Assembly (NCBI GenBank): GCA_030674185.1
Contig: CM060306.1
Location: forward strand, 46,341,983 to 46,405,982
Direction of reading: 5' to 3'
DNA length: 64,000 nucleotides
Source: Monoplex corrugatus
Lineage: Eukaryota > Mollusca > Gastropoda > Littorinimorpha > Ranellidae
Made by a program: the position numbers and the translations under genes
Shown here: positions 1-11,526 of the stretch, one piece after another
How positions within the stretch are numbered: the first letter of the stretch is position 1
How the letters are laid out: each line of letters opens with the position of its first letter
The notes under the pieces: model-generated
The model's input: the letters and a program-made list of their open reading frames with translations, nothing else
The model's database searches: none
Told to the model about the DNA's origin: nothing

Positions 1-275
1 AGGAATTGATCCACAAACTGGGATGCCTCTGTTCTGTTTGCTTTGTGTGCTTTTTCGGCGAGAAAAGGCTGCCATCATTTTCCTAGTGCATTCAAGTGTA
101 TTCCTTCCTTTACCTCCTCAAAAACTATGAGGAAATGTCTGTCATATCTTGCAACTGTTTACTGGTCTAGTTTGGATACTTTTTAATCGTAGAGTTTTGA
201 TACTTTCTGAACTGTTCATTATTGACAGTTACTTTAGAATCATGAAGAGGGGGAAGGGGCAAGCGAGAAGGAGAG

Positions 276-278
<3 letters not shown>

Positions 279-351
<73 letters not shown>
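279..351. repeat. (AG)n microsatellite
   Basis: A nearly pure AG dinucleotide tract. A second AG tract is at 693-764. Both lie in the hyccin intron that fills 1-2042, where no coding exon was recognised. Confidence 0.95.
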
Positions 352-354
<3 letters not shown>

Positions 355-665
355 TTATTGATTTAGACCACTACCCTTTATGAAGGGGTATGAATTACAA
401 AGACAGTTTTCTTGAAAATTATTTATCCAGAAACTTGAGACAGTCACACCCACAGATAACATGCATTTGAGCGAACAAAAGAGGGAAAACGCATTTGAAA
501 CTTTATGAGAGACTTGTATAAAGATGATGCTAACTAATTTTGTGGGCAATCCCCAAAAAGTTTACGAAATTACTGCTTTTCTGAAACCATCGAGATCAGG
601 ACATCTTGAAACAAAATGGACTCCATCCTCAGTGTTACAGTTGCACAAGTTACATGTCGGATCAT
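355..665 (-). mobile_element. LINE 3' remnant with CxxC...H...C tail
   Basis: The minus strand encodes CNLCNCNTEDGVHFVSRCP, the C-x2-C-x8-H-x4-C zinc-binding tail seen at the C-terminus of many non-LTR reverse transcriptases. It is followed out of frame by a degraded helical end. An AATAAA (minus strand) and a (TC)n tract at 279-350 follow, like a LINE 3' end with a simple-repeat tail. The clade is not resolved. Confidence 0.5.
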
Positions 666-692
666 TCATAACATACTTTTGGAATGCATGAT

Positions 693-696
693 AACT

Positions 697-764
<68 letters not shown>
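693..764. repeat. (AG)n microsatellite
   Basis: AG tract with a single GG interruption, in the first hyccin intron of the window. Confidence 0.95.
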
Positions 765-766
<2 letters not shown>

Positions 767-1021
767 ACGAACGTTTATTTTTGAATAAGAATAAGACTAA
801 TTCAGATCGACTACTGGTGATTGTGAGCCCTTAAAGACATCCTTGATTGAATTTACACATTGTCACATCCTGAAGCTGATATCAATTTATCCACATCACT
901 TGATCACACAATGCAAATGGAGAGATGATTGTGGTAGTAGGACAAGACAAGTTTACATCCACTTGCAAAAGGTTGAATGTGAGCGATGCGAAGAATATAT
1001 TTTTCCATCAAAAGTCAGTAT

Positions 1022-1128
1022 TTAACCCTTACAAAACCTCACCCTATCCACTAGTTTCTCAAGTCGATGGAACTGAAAGAGTGAAAGCACAAGGACGCCA
1101 ATGACAAGGGAGAAGGTGAGAGGGTTAA
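1022..1128. mobile_element. TTAA-flanked MITE-like element (piggyBac type?)
   Basis: About 99 bp between TTAA copies at 1022-1025 and 1125-1128, with ends TTAACCCTTAC and GAGAGGGTTAA. Internal CTCACCCTATCCAC matches the better preserved copies near 55,400 and 62,370. TTAA duplications and CCCTTT-type ends are typical of piggyBac derivatives. No transposase is present. Confidence 0.45.
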
Positions 1129-2042
1129 ATATTGACTTGTGGCTTCAAGAACAGTCTTTTTGCTTGAAACTTGTAGATACAGTGGGGAAGCAAAATGGTT
1201 TTAATCGAAGCCTGTATCGGTGTGAAAAGAGCTTGGGTTTGACCAGGTGAACTGTAGAGAGTTTTGGCCCGTGCCATTTACAAGGACGTGAGAAAAGGTG
1301 AACCGTGTATCAGGTGGATCCTGTCAGGCCCCTTATCTGTCAAGGATGCTTTCGCCTGCCACTCCGTCTCCCTCCCTTCCATTGTCTGCTATTGATCCAG
1401 CCTGGCCGTTTTCACTGCTGTGATGGCTTTCCACTGGTTATCCCAAATCTGGGGATTTTTCTCCTCTGGACATTAATTGTGGAAGAACTACACGATGCTT
1501 GTTCTCTTACGTCTGACTGTCTTCAAGGAGGAAGTTGGATGGATGGATGGGGTCTGGGTCACATGTTGCCAAGAGTTTTTATCAACAGTCTTCGTCTGGT
1601 TTATACTGTTCTAACATTGATAGTGTACAAAGAGAAAAATAAAGAAAAGGAGAATGTTGATCAGACAAAAATGTGTACAAATTTGGAAAGGAAGATGTGT
1701 GTTTTCGTAGTAGAAAACGTGTGCTTATGTAATGACGTTTTCTGCCAGTTTATTTGATAAGCTTATTTCAAAAGCATACTTATCTGAGTGATTGTGTATT
1801 AGCGCTCCGGCCCTGGTCTTTTTGCCTGTTTCCCGCTGGCTGTACTCTCTGATTAGGTGTATCTTGGTCAAAACATTGCTAACAATGACAGTAAAAGCAA
1901 TTTTGCTGTAACATTTTTGCCACTTTTGTCTTATTCATTAAACATTTGCTTGCTTTGCGGTTTTGTTGTGTGTGGAATGTGTTGATAAGGGTCGAGCATT
2001 GTGAAATAACCCAGTTTGTGTTTTTCTGTTTTCTTGTTGCAG

Positions 2043-2123
2043 GAGATAGTCCAGAGTGATGGCTCCCCAAAGGTCAAGACATTCCGCATTCCTTCTGTCA
2101 GCCAAGGCTCCATCTATCATGAG
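2043..2123 (+). CDS. HYCC1/HYCC2 (FAM126): Hyccin coding exon (first in window)
   Basis: An 81-nt phase 0-0 exon of 27 residues, EIVQSDGSPKV through GSIYHE. The acceptor is ttgcag and the donor is gag|gtaaga. It aligns with the vertebrate hyccin segment LEIVDKQGHTKV...PSLSKPSVYHE. Confidence 0.88.
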
Positions 2124-2708
2124 GTAAGACACCAGAAGTATTGTCATTTTATAGAAAGCTAAGGAATGCCAAATTAAGCCAAGGACAATTACTTATTGCA
2201 GAAGCTCAAAGAGTTATCAAAGTCAAGTGAGGGGTCATTTCTAACTACAGAAAATGCAAAGTGAAAACAAGTCAGATAATCATGTGTTGATCATGACACG
2301 GAGAAATGTGGCTGACCTCTGGCCAGTTTTAAGACTGGCTGCTGTTGAATTTATAAAATGCAACATTGCCTGCTCTGATCGTATGCATTTATTTTGTTAA
2401 GGCTGAAAGCTTGAATTCCAAGATTCACACATTAGAACAACGTTCGCTTATTAAATGACTATTAAGAATGACTATTAATTTTGAGAATAAAATCTCATAA
2501 TTGGTTCATACATTTGCATGGAAGTTTGATCCAGATTCTGCCTTTTCACATGTGGAAAGATAGTGGTTACAGTGCAGCATTTGTAGATGTCATTTCTTTA
2601 GCTGTGGTTTCATCACAGAGCTTTCATGATATGCACATAATTATGAGTGACTAACATAAACTTTTTTGAAGACAGCAGCAAGAAAACTAACTTTTCAAAA
2701 TAAGCTAC

Positions 2709-2771
<63 letters not shown>

Positions 2772-2790
2772 TCTCTCTCTCTCTACCTAC

Positions 2791-2846
<56 letters not shown>

Positions 2847-4589
2847 ATGTGTGTGTGTTTGTGTATGTGTGTGTGGTGTGTGTGTGTGTGTGTGTGTATA
2901 GAATATATAATTATACGCTGCAAGTGCATTGTCTTCATTTTCTTACTTAATTGTTTTAAATATTCATCCAAAGACAATGGTATCAGAACATTGAGGGTTT
3001 GGTGGTTTGCAGCCAGTTCAGCTCAATACGTTGGCGCTGACAGAAAGTGCTTTGAATCGTTACAACCGACCGGCAGACGAATGGAGAGGGGGACCCTACC
3101 CACAGTATGAGAATATCAATGGCCAGAACAGGTCAGTGAATGATAGTTTCTGGAGACAATGTTGTTTTCATGAATAAACATGCTTTTGTACAGCACGCAT
3201 GTATTTTGGTTTTTGTGCTTGAATAGTTCATTTAGTGCTGTTGTCATTTTCATCAGTTCTTTACCATCTATGCCTCTTTTGTAAAGTCAGCTTTTCATGT
3301 TTTCTTTCTTTCTTTCTTTTTCTTTCTTTTTCTTACCCCCTCCATACCCTCCCTACCCCATCCTCCCGTATCTGTGTATGTGTTTGGAATTCTTTCCGCC
3401 CCCCTGCTTGGTTTTGGATTTTTTTCCTTTTAATAAGCATTCCAATTTTTCCTCATATGCTTTTATTTTATGCATGCCGTTTTTGCCCACACTGTGCATG
3501 CAGGCAGTATGTTACTGCGCAGTCTTCTTTCTCCATCTTCGATGGGTGTGCTTGCAAAGTGTTTTTGTCTTTTCAAAAAAGCTACGGGATACTGACATGA
3601 CTTACAGCCAGGAGCTTTAATGTGCGTTTACTTTACAAATGGGGTTTTGGCACTAACAGGTCTGCATACATGTTGATCAGAAGAATCTCCGCTCTTTACC
3701 CAACCAGGCAGGAGATACATAGGCAAGATTGAACCCAGACCATGTGCTTAGTGGTCCGACTTCTTGCCCACTTGACTGTTGCTCGTACTAGTGTGTGTTG
3801 TCCCTTCCACATGCCCTCCCCTTCCTCCTGTTCTGTTGTATATCACTTTCTTTGTGATATAATGTGTTTCACATAGTTTCCTTTGAAAGTTTCTGTTTTG
3901 GGGGTTGGGTGCGGACAGTTGTTTGACTTGTTTCCCCAGTGCAGGCACACATGCACCAACACAGTAGAAAGTATAGCAGATATGATCTGTGCCCTGTGTG
4001 TGTGTGTGGTGTGTGTCTGTGTGTGTGTCTGTGTGTGTGTCTGTGTGTCTGTGTGACTGTCTCTCTTTGAGTATATTTGTCAATCCGTTTGTATGTCTGT
4101 CTTTGTCACAATGTGCACACATGCATGCGCGCACAACACACACATGCATGCATGTACACTTGCATGACTCACAGACACACGCACGCATGCGCGCGCGCTC
4201 GCACACACACAACTTTTTGGGGTTAACCTTACAATGTGTGTTTGTGAAGCAGGTAACATATCACCTGCTTAGCTCTTCCCCTGTGTCACTAGTGTTGATT
4301 TTTTCCCTCCCTGTCTGTGTGTGATGCTAATTGATAGGTGTTCGTGTATGGGGAGGGAGGAGGACCCTGCCTATGCAAAGGGCGGGGAGACCCTGTGTAA
4401 TTATTATCCCCTACATTAGTCCTTCCGCCATACAATAGAGGAGGGAGTTGCATTATTGCTTTCAGAGTTGTTGTTTTTTTTAACTATGAGTGACTGATCT
4501 GGTTGACTGAACTCAGTGGCTGGTGACAGCATTGTTATGGTGGGAAAGTTAGAGAGGGATTTCATTTGTTCTCTCTCTCTCTCGCTCTC

Positions 4590-4662
<73 letters not shown>

Positions 4663-5847
4663 GGTCTTTGCCTATAGTTTTTTTGTTTTTTGTTTTTGTT
4701 GCTGCATTGTGTGAATGTGTGTGTGGGGTGGGAGGGGTTACCAGTGCATGTTCTTTGCCCATTGTCATGTTAGTTTTGGTTTGGTTTGGTTTTGGTTCGG
4801 TTTGGTTTGGTTTTGCTGCCCCATCTTCTGCACTGCTCTTGTTTTCCAACCTTGATGCGATTCATTTCATTTTACCAACACACAAACACACTAACACTGA
4901 GATCAGCATGGGACTGGCTTTTGAAGAGCCACAAATCTGGGGGAAAAGTTTGACAATGCCATGGTGATAAGAATGGGGATGGTGATGATTTCTTTGGAAT
5001 TCCGTTTTTGGATTGGGGCTGCATGACAGGGATGTACTCTGTGCTTACTTTCTTATTTCCTGGCATTAGGCCCAAGAGATACAGACATCTGCGGTGTTGT
5101 CAAGAAATTTGAGCAACACCGTCAGTGATATGTGTGTAAGTGGATGAGACTTGATGTGTGTTCCCAGTTTTCTCAATGGGCCATAGTATGCTTAACTCTG
5201 GGTAGATGTTGGCCAGGGCTGAAAAATCACATGGTAATTGTGTTGGACTGATGGGGGCTTGAACTCATAAGTAGTCCATTGCTTTAATAACTTTGCTGCA
5301 TTGACTAGCCTCTTTGCCGCTCTTTGTCTTTCTCTGTCTGTCAGTCTGCCTGCCTGTCTCCCAAAGCCACTAGTCTCTTTGCCGTTCTTTGTCTTTCTCT
5401 GTCTGTCAGTCTGCCTGCCTGTCTCCCAAAGCCATTTCAGACAGTAACTGTTTTCATCAGAGAGTATTCATGTATGGTATATATACAATGTTTCATATAG
5501 CCGTGCTCTCAGCAAGTCTTCAGACAAGCAGCATGACCAAAAAATATGCATGTATAGGCATTTTGTTGTTTCAGATTAGCATTGTTTTCTGAAAGTACAC
5601 CTAGAAATATCCCATTGTTTCAGGCAAGCGGTGCTGTCCCAGTTGCTGCAGGTGTACAATGCCGACATTGCACAGTTGTCCTCGCACTCCCACCATGCCT
5701 TATGTCTCACTGCATCCAGGTCAGTACTTATTACATATTTAGTCTGATGGAGAATTTGTACTTTAACGATCTGATGTAATCACAGTTGTCTGATAAACAG
5801 CTGAATTAATTGGCTAGTTGCTGTTTCGGTCACACACACATATATAT

Positions 5848-5898
<51 letters not shown>

Positions 5899-8800
5899 TT
5901 TTGTTTGTTATTGTCTTTTTGCATAGTGATTGTAAACAGTATCAGGATTGTGGCTTGCTGACAGTAAAAAAAAAAAAAGGAACAAAGCAAACAAAACAAA
6001 TATAGATAAATGATAAAAATGATAATGCAACTGTAAACTAAAGTGGACTACAACGAATTCTTAAAACTGGAGAATATTACAGTTAATACAGTTTCTTCAC
6101 CATCAGTGTTATTATCATCGTCATCATCATGATTTTTGTGATTATTATCATTATTATTACCATCATCATCATCATACTGAGTCGTCATCATCATCATCAT
6201 TGTCGTCGTTGTCGTTGTCATCATCATCATCATCATTATAATCACCATCATTGTCATCACAGGATCAGCATTACGGGGTTGCCCAGTCTTCAGGTCAGCC
6301 CATCACAGCTGCAGTCCTGGCCCACTACGAATGGGCCGCGACCCAGACCCTCGTCACCCAAACACTCACCCCGTATGACTGTCAGTCCTGCCCTGCTGGT
6401 GGAGATGTTGTGGGGGGTCAACTTTGCCATGTAAGTATTTTGTGAAAGTCAGGTCTCTATTCCATGTTGCCACACTACAGTACCACCTTTGTTCTCAGTC
6501 TCTTTTATTCTTTTTTCATTGTGACTGGAAAGAGCTGTGTGTCTCTCTTGCTAGTCTGTCTGTCTGTGTGTCTGTGCTTAAGACGTGTCAGCAAGATTTC
6601 CTGTTTCCAGGCTGGCTGTCTCCAGTTGGTTTGTGTGTCTGTGCTAAAGGTGTGTTTGCAAGTTTTTTTTTCTTCTGCTGTTTCTGAGTCAAAAGGTTCA
6701 TATTGGTGAGGAGTCATGAAATATTAAGCTTTGAAGTCATGATACCAAGGTCAAGGTCACAAGGCCCAAAATTTGCTTTAAAATCCATTCTTTTTAAGGT
6801 GTGTGTGAACAACATTTTATTTTAGGAACTTCTGACAATATTTTACATTCTGTTTTTCATTGTTGCGACTGTCTGCCATTGTACTCACTTTAGGTCAAGT
6901 TTAATTGATGATTCTTCAAGGTAAGGTTGATCGTGAGAAAATAAAAAATGCAAATTCGTGTAATTATTTCAAATAAAAAGAGAGATTAATTTTGTAAATT
7001 GGCTAGACCCTCGTGTTTTCTTTGCTTTTTTCTGTCTGCACTTTTGTTTTTCTGTAAAAGTAGATTTCTCTAAGTTCAGTACAGCTCAATAGGTTGTTTT
7101 ACATGTACAATGTGCATGTGATGCATGGGATCTCAGTTCATTGTGTCACTCAAAAAAACTAGTGACCAGTTTATAACTCAGGATCAAGAAGAGGTGAGAG
7201 GGGTGGGGAGTTGAACATAATCACTTGCACCACAAAGACAATCTCTTGTGTGTGTATGTTGCTGAAATTATCATTTTCGTCATCTATTGTACTGTGTTAA
7301 GATTGTTTGGCTTAACGCTGCTCAGTACACCAGAACTGTGAAAGATCTAAGATTGTTTGGGTTTAGCACTGTCTGCTGTGTTCATAACTATGAAATATCT
7401 AAGATTTGTTACCACCAGAAGAGAAAGACACAGTATACTGTTGTTTATGATACAGGTACAATGGCTGTGACACAATGGCCAGAGAGGCTGTTAGAGATGT
7501 ACATGCCAGGGCCTGTTTTGAGCTTCTGCCTGATGTACAGTTGGTGAGTCTTCAGTGTTCAAGCTTCTTTTTAAATCTCAAATTAATTAAAATGAGAGTA
7601 TATTACATTGTGGGGATCCGGGGGCTCTTTCATTATAGATAGTATCCCCACCTTTGGAAAATTCTGTGCTAAAAATTGTCTTCTTTTCTTTCACTCTCTT
7701 TGTTTTTGCCTTACTCCTCTGCTTTCTGTCATCCCTTCCTACATTTTCTGCCTTGCAGGTCAGTTCATTTGTATGTGTTCTACAAGGCCTTTCATACTTT
7801 GTATAATAATATTGATGATTGGATACGTGTATTAACTGCATTTTTGGCTCTTAGGAAATGTGATGTGCAGAAGCAGTTTCAGATAATTTAGGCCACTTTT
7901 TGGAAATGTTTTGGTGTCCTTACCTATGTTTACTTATGTATTCAGGCTTAATTTTTAACCCTCCTGGTGATAAATTAGGTGGAATGATCAGGGCCAGGGG
8001 TATATCCATACATTATGTGTGCGAATGCATCAGTATGTGTACTGAATTTTCTTTTCCAGATGTTTTTATTTTCAGGGTTAAAATGAGGTGTTGTGTATGT
8101 TTTGAGATGATTATACCTCTGGCTCTGCACGGTCAGTTGAGCTTCAAACAATTGTGATAATAATAAAAGAAAGGCTATGGGTATTGAATTAGAATTTGAT
8201 TTCCATCAAACAGTGGCATCTTTAGTTGTATGCGTACAGCCAAAGTGTATTGGCAACATTTTCAGTTGCTTGTGGATGAATTACTTTCATATTTTGACCA
8301 CAGACCTGGTGGGAAGTGCTGAATGCATACATCTGCCTAAAGATTATTGCATAAAAGTTTACAGTGGGTGGGGTTTCGCTCCTATCGGAACCCAACAAAA
8401 TTGAAAGTAAATGATTTTCAGATACACAGTCAATTTCATATAAAGTGTATGTTGCAGTTGTTATTTAATTGGAGTAGTTGTAGTTGTGGTGTTTTTAATC
8501 ATCATCATCATCATTGTATGTAGGTGACAGAGGCCATCCTGAACTCTGACAGTTTCGACACTGGGAGGGATGGGGGATGCAGGACCCATGGGGATCTCCC
8601 TGGCTTCTGTCTCTGCCACACCCCACCCTTCCCTCAGCAAAACCACCATCACCAATGCCTCCTTCAAAACCAAAAAACTGCCAGGTATAACCATTTCCTT
8701 TGCCTGTCTTCAATTTTTTTGTTACCCATTTTGTACTTCCTTACCCTGTTCACCAGCTTCTTCCCATTCAGAGAAGTTGCATTCACACACCCAGTCCACA

Positions 8801-10494
8801 ACTTGCTTCTTCTTATCCAGTGTTACATGATATTATGTTTGTTTGATTAAATACCATCTTTCATTCTTCTTCATCTGTATCATTGTAAGCAGCGATGTGA
8901 TTTGGATGCCACCCTTGTAAATGTAGTAAACTGTCAGGTAAAATAATGTCCCTGGAATCCTGGTAGTTAATGGTGCTCCTGTAATTGCAGGGACTTGGCA
9001 GTTTTATATACAATTAAGACATTTTTTCCCATTTCACGCATTTGAAAATTAATCATTTGTTTGCCTCCTTGACTTTAGAGTCCTCATGTTTTCATTTAAA
9101 AATGTTTTCATCTCAGAAATAGAATCCTGATTAGATTGCATCAGTTAACAGTCCTGTGTGCCCTAGGCTTGGCTGAACAAAAGTTAAGCTATTTTCAGAG
9201 ACAGGCCTTCATTTTAAAATTTTTTTTTTATCAAGACAAGTTTATTACTCTTCCAATTTCAGTTGCAAACATTAGTCCTTGTTTTCATTTTCCAACCATT
9301 TCCTCCCCCTCCAAAAATGGGAAAAGTAATGAAATTGATTTCAAAAAATGAAATGAGACAAATAAAAGTACAATTTAACACCAGTCATTGTGGTGCAGTG
9401 GTTAGCACAGCAGAGTGCTGACTTGAAGGTTGTGGGTTCCAGTCCATTCAGTCCTATCAAAAATCATTGTGGGAATTGTCCGCCACAACCGACACCTGCC
9501 TGGAGTTTAGCGTGCTGTGGGCTCATTGGGAAGACTGGGATCACTTAGTCAAAGTCTCATCCACTTCACAGATGGATTATCAAGGATTTTGCTCAAATTT
9601 CATAACCATCTTCCAAGATACCTGTGGCCTGGTTGACACCAGGATGTATTATGAAAGTAAGTGTAGTGCACAGCCCTGTCCCACAGTCTTAATCCAGATT
9701 AGAGCTTCTTAGCATGATAATTGTTCTTCCATTGTTGTCATTGTCATAGCATTGTGAAAATTTGTCAGCTGTTGTGGCCATTAAATGGCACAGAAAATGG
9801 GGGAAGAAAAAAAAAAGGGTGGAGAGCACAAATATAACTTAAGTGCGGTGATCTTTTTGAGAAATGTAATAGTTGCAATGATGATAATGAGTAGAATAGA
9901 AACAATAATATTGATAATTATAATGATACTACTGTTGCTAATACTACAACAAGTACTACTACTGATAATAATAAAGATAGTAATAATGATAATGATAAAA
10001 ACAAACTGATTTCCTCTGCCACAGATGACATTCCCATAGCCCCTGAAGCAGAATCCCAGGAGCCCCAAGCCCACACATCCAAGCTGTCACCGATAGAGGA
10101 AGAGCACAAGGGGCTGGCCAAGCAGGTGCTCCGTCTGTCTAAAGGCCGCAAGAAGGAGGACAAGGAGAAGGAGAAAGAAAAACAGCGCTCCAAAGAAACT
10201 CGCAAGGATTCCGACACTAGTTCCAACAAGTCCCTGGTGCTGAATGGTGACAGTGTGGACTCTGTGTCAGTGAGTGTGGTGAAGAACCAGACCAAAGTCA
10301 CTGTGGACAACCTGGAGCTTCGGACACTGACCAAACGCTACAGTGAGGATCACCCCGTCACCAACGGCAACAACAGTGCCTCCAGGCGCAAGTCAGCTGA
10401 GAAGGGAGGCGGGGAAGGGGAGGCTCCACGTAGTCGGCCCAACTCTTTTCATGGTGCTCTAGTCAATCCTGAATCTTACAGCACAGATCTGTGA
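2043..10494 (+). CDS. HYCC1/HYCC2 (FAM126): Hyccin (FAM126 family), 3' seven coding exons, partial
   Basis: Hyccin proteins scaffold the plasma-membrane PI4-kinase complex (PI4KA, TTC7, EFR3), which makes PI4P. Seven exons join as 2043-2123, 3013-3131, 5624-5719, 6263-6430, 7456-7543, 8524-8684 and 10025-10494. All introns have GT-AG ends. The translation follows vertebrate hyccin block by block: EIV...KVKTFRIPSVSQGSIYHE, LALTESALNRYN, QAVLSQLLQVYNADIA, LLVEMLWGVNFAMYNG, and VTEAI, which matches VANAI. A basic, Ser-rich low-complexity tail ends ESYSTDL and stop. The 5' exons for the N-terminal half lie upstream of the window. Exon 8524-8684 contains a frame break, described in its own entry. 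The family call comes from remembered alignment and is strong. Which vertebrate paralogue is closer cannot be decided, and invertebrates usually have one copy. Confidence 0.9.
2706..2900. repeat. Compound microsatellite (TC)n-(TCTA)n-(TG)n
   Basis: Successive TC (2709-2783), TCTA (about 2790-2846) and TG (about 2847-2898) tracts in the hyccin intron 2124-3012. Nothing else was seen in that intron. Confidence 0.95.
3013..3131 (+). CDS. HYCC1/HYCC2 (FAM126): Hyccin coding exon
   Basis: A 119-nt exon, phase 0 to phase 2. It reads PVQLNTLALTESALNRYN and ends ENINGQN plus a split Arg codon. The acceptor is ttgcag and the donor gtcagt. It matches the hyccin MALTESALSQHG...GPHPQREMLTAQNR block. The real frame differs from the longer spurious frames across this exon. 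Confidence 0.88.
3132..5623 (+). other. Hyccin intron, repeat-rich
   Basis: Contains TG/CA tracts (3,985-4,210), a (TC)n tract (4,571-4,661), a TTTGG-type purine/pyrimidine-skewed stretch (4,775-4,815) and a 65-bp tandem duplication (about 5,305-5,434, key TCTGTCTGTCAGTCTGCC). No coding exon was recognised. Confidence 0.7.
5624..5719 (+). CDS. HYCC1/HYCC2 (FAM126): Hyccin coding exon
   Basis: A 96-nt exon, phase 2 to phase 2. It completes the split Arg, then reads QAVLSQLLQVYNADIAQLSS to ALCLTAS. The acceptor is ttgtttcag and the donor gtcagt. It corresponds to hyccin FEVLTFLLLCYNAAL...LCQICSR, a helical segment. Confidence 0.88.
5850..5893. repeat. (TA)n microsatellite
   Basis: A TA tract in the hyccin intron 5720-6262, followed further down by the ATC-rich tract before the next exon. 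Confidence 0.9.
6112..6260. repeat. (ATC)n-rich tract ending at a splice acceptor
   Basis: Imperfect ATC/GTC trinucleotides run into the acceptor tcatcacag of hyccin exon 6263-6430, so the usual polypyrimidine tract is replaced by this repeat. Confidence 0.85.
6263..6430 (+). CDS. HYCC1/HYCC2 (FAM126): Hyccin coding exon
   Basis: A 168-nt exon, phase 2 to phase 2. It encodes ISITGLPSLQV, a Ser/Pro-rich loop, then MTVSPALLVEMLWGVNFA and a split Met. The donor is gtaagt. The acceptor tcacag lies at the end of an (ATC)n tract. The loop replaces hyccin's shorter VRKYKGISSRIPVSS, and the FMVQMLTGIYFAF helix is conserved. Confidence 0.87.
6431..8523 (+). other. Two hyccin introns around exon 7456-7543
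   Basis: In 6431-7455 and 7544-8523 no exon, mobile element or tandem array was recognised. The second ends with a short (ATC)n (about 8,500-8,515) before the acceptor. Confidence 0.6.
7456..7543 (+). CDS. HYCC1/HYCC2 (FAM126): Hyccin coding exon
   Basis: An 88-nt exon, phase 2 to phase 0. It reads YNGCDTMAREAVRDVHARAC then FELLPDVQL. The acceptor is tacag and the donor gtgagt. It aligns with hyccin [29 protein letters not shown]. Confidence 0.88.
8524..8684 (+). CDS. HYCC1/HYCC2 (FAM126): Hyccin coding exon with internal 1-nt frame break
   Basis: The exon is 161 nt and must enter in phase 0 (VTEAILNSDSFDTG, matching hyccin VANAI). The next exon requires an exit in phase 1, and 161 nt gives phase 2. 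The 3' half reads sensibly only in the +1 frame (DAGPMGISLASVSATPH to FKTKKLP), which joins DDIPIAPEAE of the last exon. The change falls at the G5 run 8572-8576, which has one base too many for the model. As read, the exon would splice into an immediate TGA (10026-10028). This is either a sequencing or assembly indel or a genuine truncating allele. Splice sites are gtag| and |gtataa. Confidence 0.82.
9381..9815 (+). mobile_element. tRNA-derived SINE, family 1
   Basis: A pol III-like A box at TGGTGCAGTGGTTAGC (from 9391) and B box GGTTCCAGTCC (9435-9445) head a body about 430 bp long that is shared with the copy at 45,521-45,950. Shared stretches include CATCCACTTCA, AGGATGTATTATGA and GGCCATTAAA...GAAAATG. 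It lies in the last hyccin intron and ends in an A-rich tail. Confidence 0.75.
9875..10010. repeat. AT-rich trinucleotide tract
   Basis: Imperfect (AAT/ACT)n-like sequence just before the last hyccin exon. Confidence 0.7.
10025..10494 (+). CDS. HYCC1/HYCC2 (FAM126): Hyccin last coding exon, C-terminal tail
   Basis: Entered in phase 1 after tgccacag. It encodes an acidic start (DDIPIAPEAESQEPQ), a Lys/Glu-rich stretch (KGRKKEDKEKEKEKQRSKET), then a Ser-rich tail with LELRTLTKRYSEDHP. It ends SYSTDL and TGA at 10492-10494. Hyccin tails are disordered and poorly conserved, but the LELLSLKRLTLT motif of the human protein resembles LELRTLTKRY here. Confidence 0.85.
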
Positions 10495-11334
10495 TAGGCA
10501 GCTATTCGGGCAGAGGGGTTGGGGAATGAGGGCCGTTTTGTATATATATTATTCTATTATCACTTTTGTAACAGTATAGATTAAGTTATTTCCTTTTTCT
10601 CTGTCAGTTTTTAATGGAAAGTAGAAGCTTCATTTCCACTCATTCATTGAGATGTCTTCATTTCTAAATCTTTTCTTAGTATGTATAGTAATGTTGTATG
10701 CTGGCAGTTTTCTTTCATGTTGTTTTAAATTTATGGAATGATATCCATACATGCAAAGCTTTGAGCTCTTATAAGAATGACACGTGGTATTATGAAAATT
10801 ATATGGTAATTACCAGTGTACAGGGAATATAAATTATGCATGATTACATAATGTTTTCAGAGTTAAAATGGATGTTTTGAGAGTTGAGAAAAATATTGTA
10901 CATATTTGAATGATGTTAAACAAGATAATGATGAAGAAAAAATCCTGACAGAATGCTTAGCTCCAAGAAATAGCCAATAACAGTAGTAGAGTTGCCTGCT
11001 ATAGAGTAGAAATTTCACTGATGCAATAGGTATTTTGTTGGTACAGTGGTGGAGTAGTCTGCTATAGAATAGTAGAGATGTTACTGATGCAATAGGTATT
11101 TTGTTGATCCTCTGTACTTTGGTGGAGTTGCTATATGTAGAAAAATGTGATAAAGAAGTTTATCTATCTGGACTCTTGCTTTCAGATAGAGTTATTGTAA
11201 GAAAAATGATTGAGCTGTATATGCAATATTGCTTTTTTTATTTTGGTATATGTGTAATTATATCCTTATAAATCTCAGTCCAGCTTTTGAAATCCTTAAA
11301 AATCTCAGTCCAACTTTTGAAATGATAGCAGTAG

Positions 11335-11493
11335 ACCTTTATCATAGATTTACCCTTTCTTCGTTTAAGTCCAGTCTAAAAACCACTCTTTTAAATCCTA
11401 GCCTGTAGTTCTGTACTCTTACTTCAGCTGCCACCTTGAAATCTGTGCCCGCGCGGTGTGTGTGTGTGTGCGGGTGTGTGTGTGTGTGTGTGC

Positions 11494-11526
<33 letters not shown>

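Noticed and set aside
1305..1757. A 150-codon plus-strand ORF
   Set aside because: No family resemblance, no hyccin similarity, and intronic position. Its Leu/Pro/Cys-rich composition looks random.
3748..4324. Overlapping Cys/His/Ser-rich ORFs on both strands
   Set aside because: They are driven by TG/CA and TC simple repeats within a hyccin intron.
6048..6260. A Met/Asp/Thr-rich minus-strand ORF
   Set aside because: It is the reverse translation of the (ATC)n tract.
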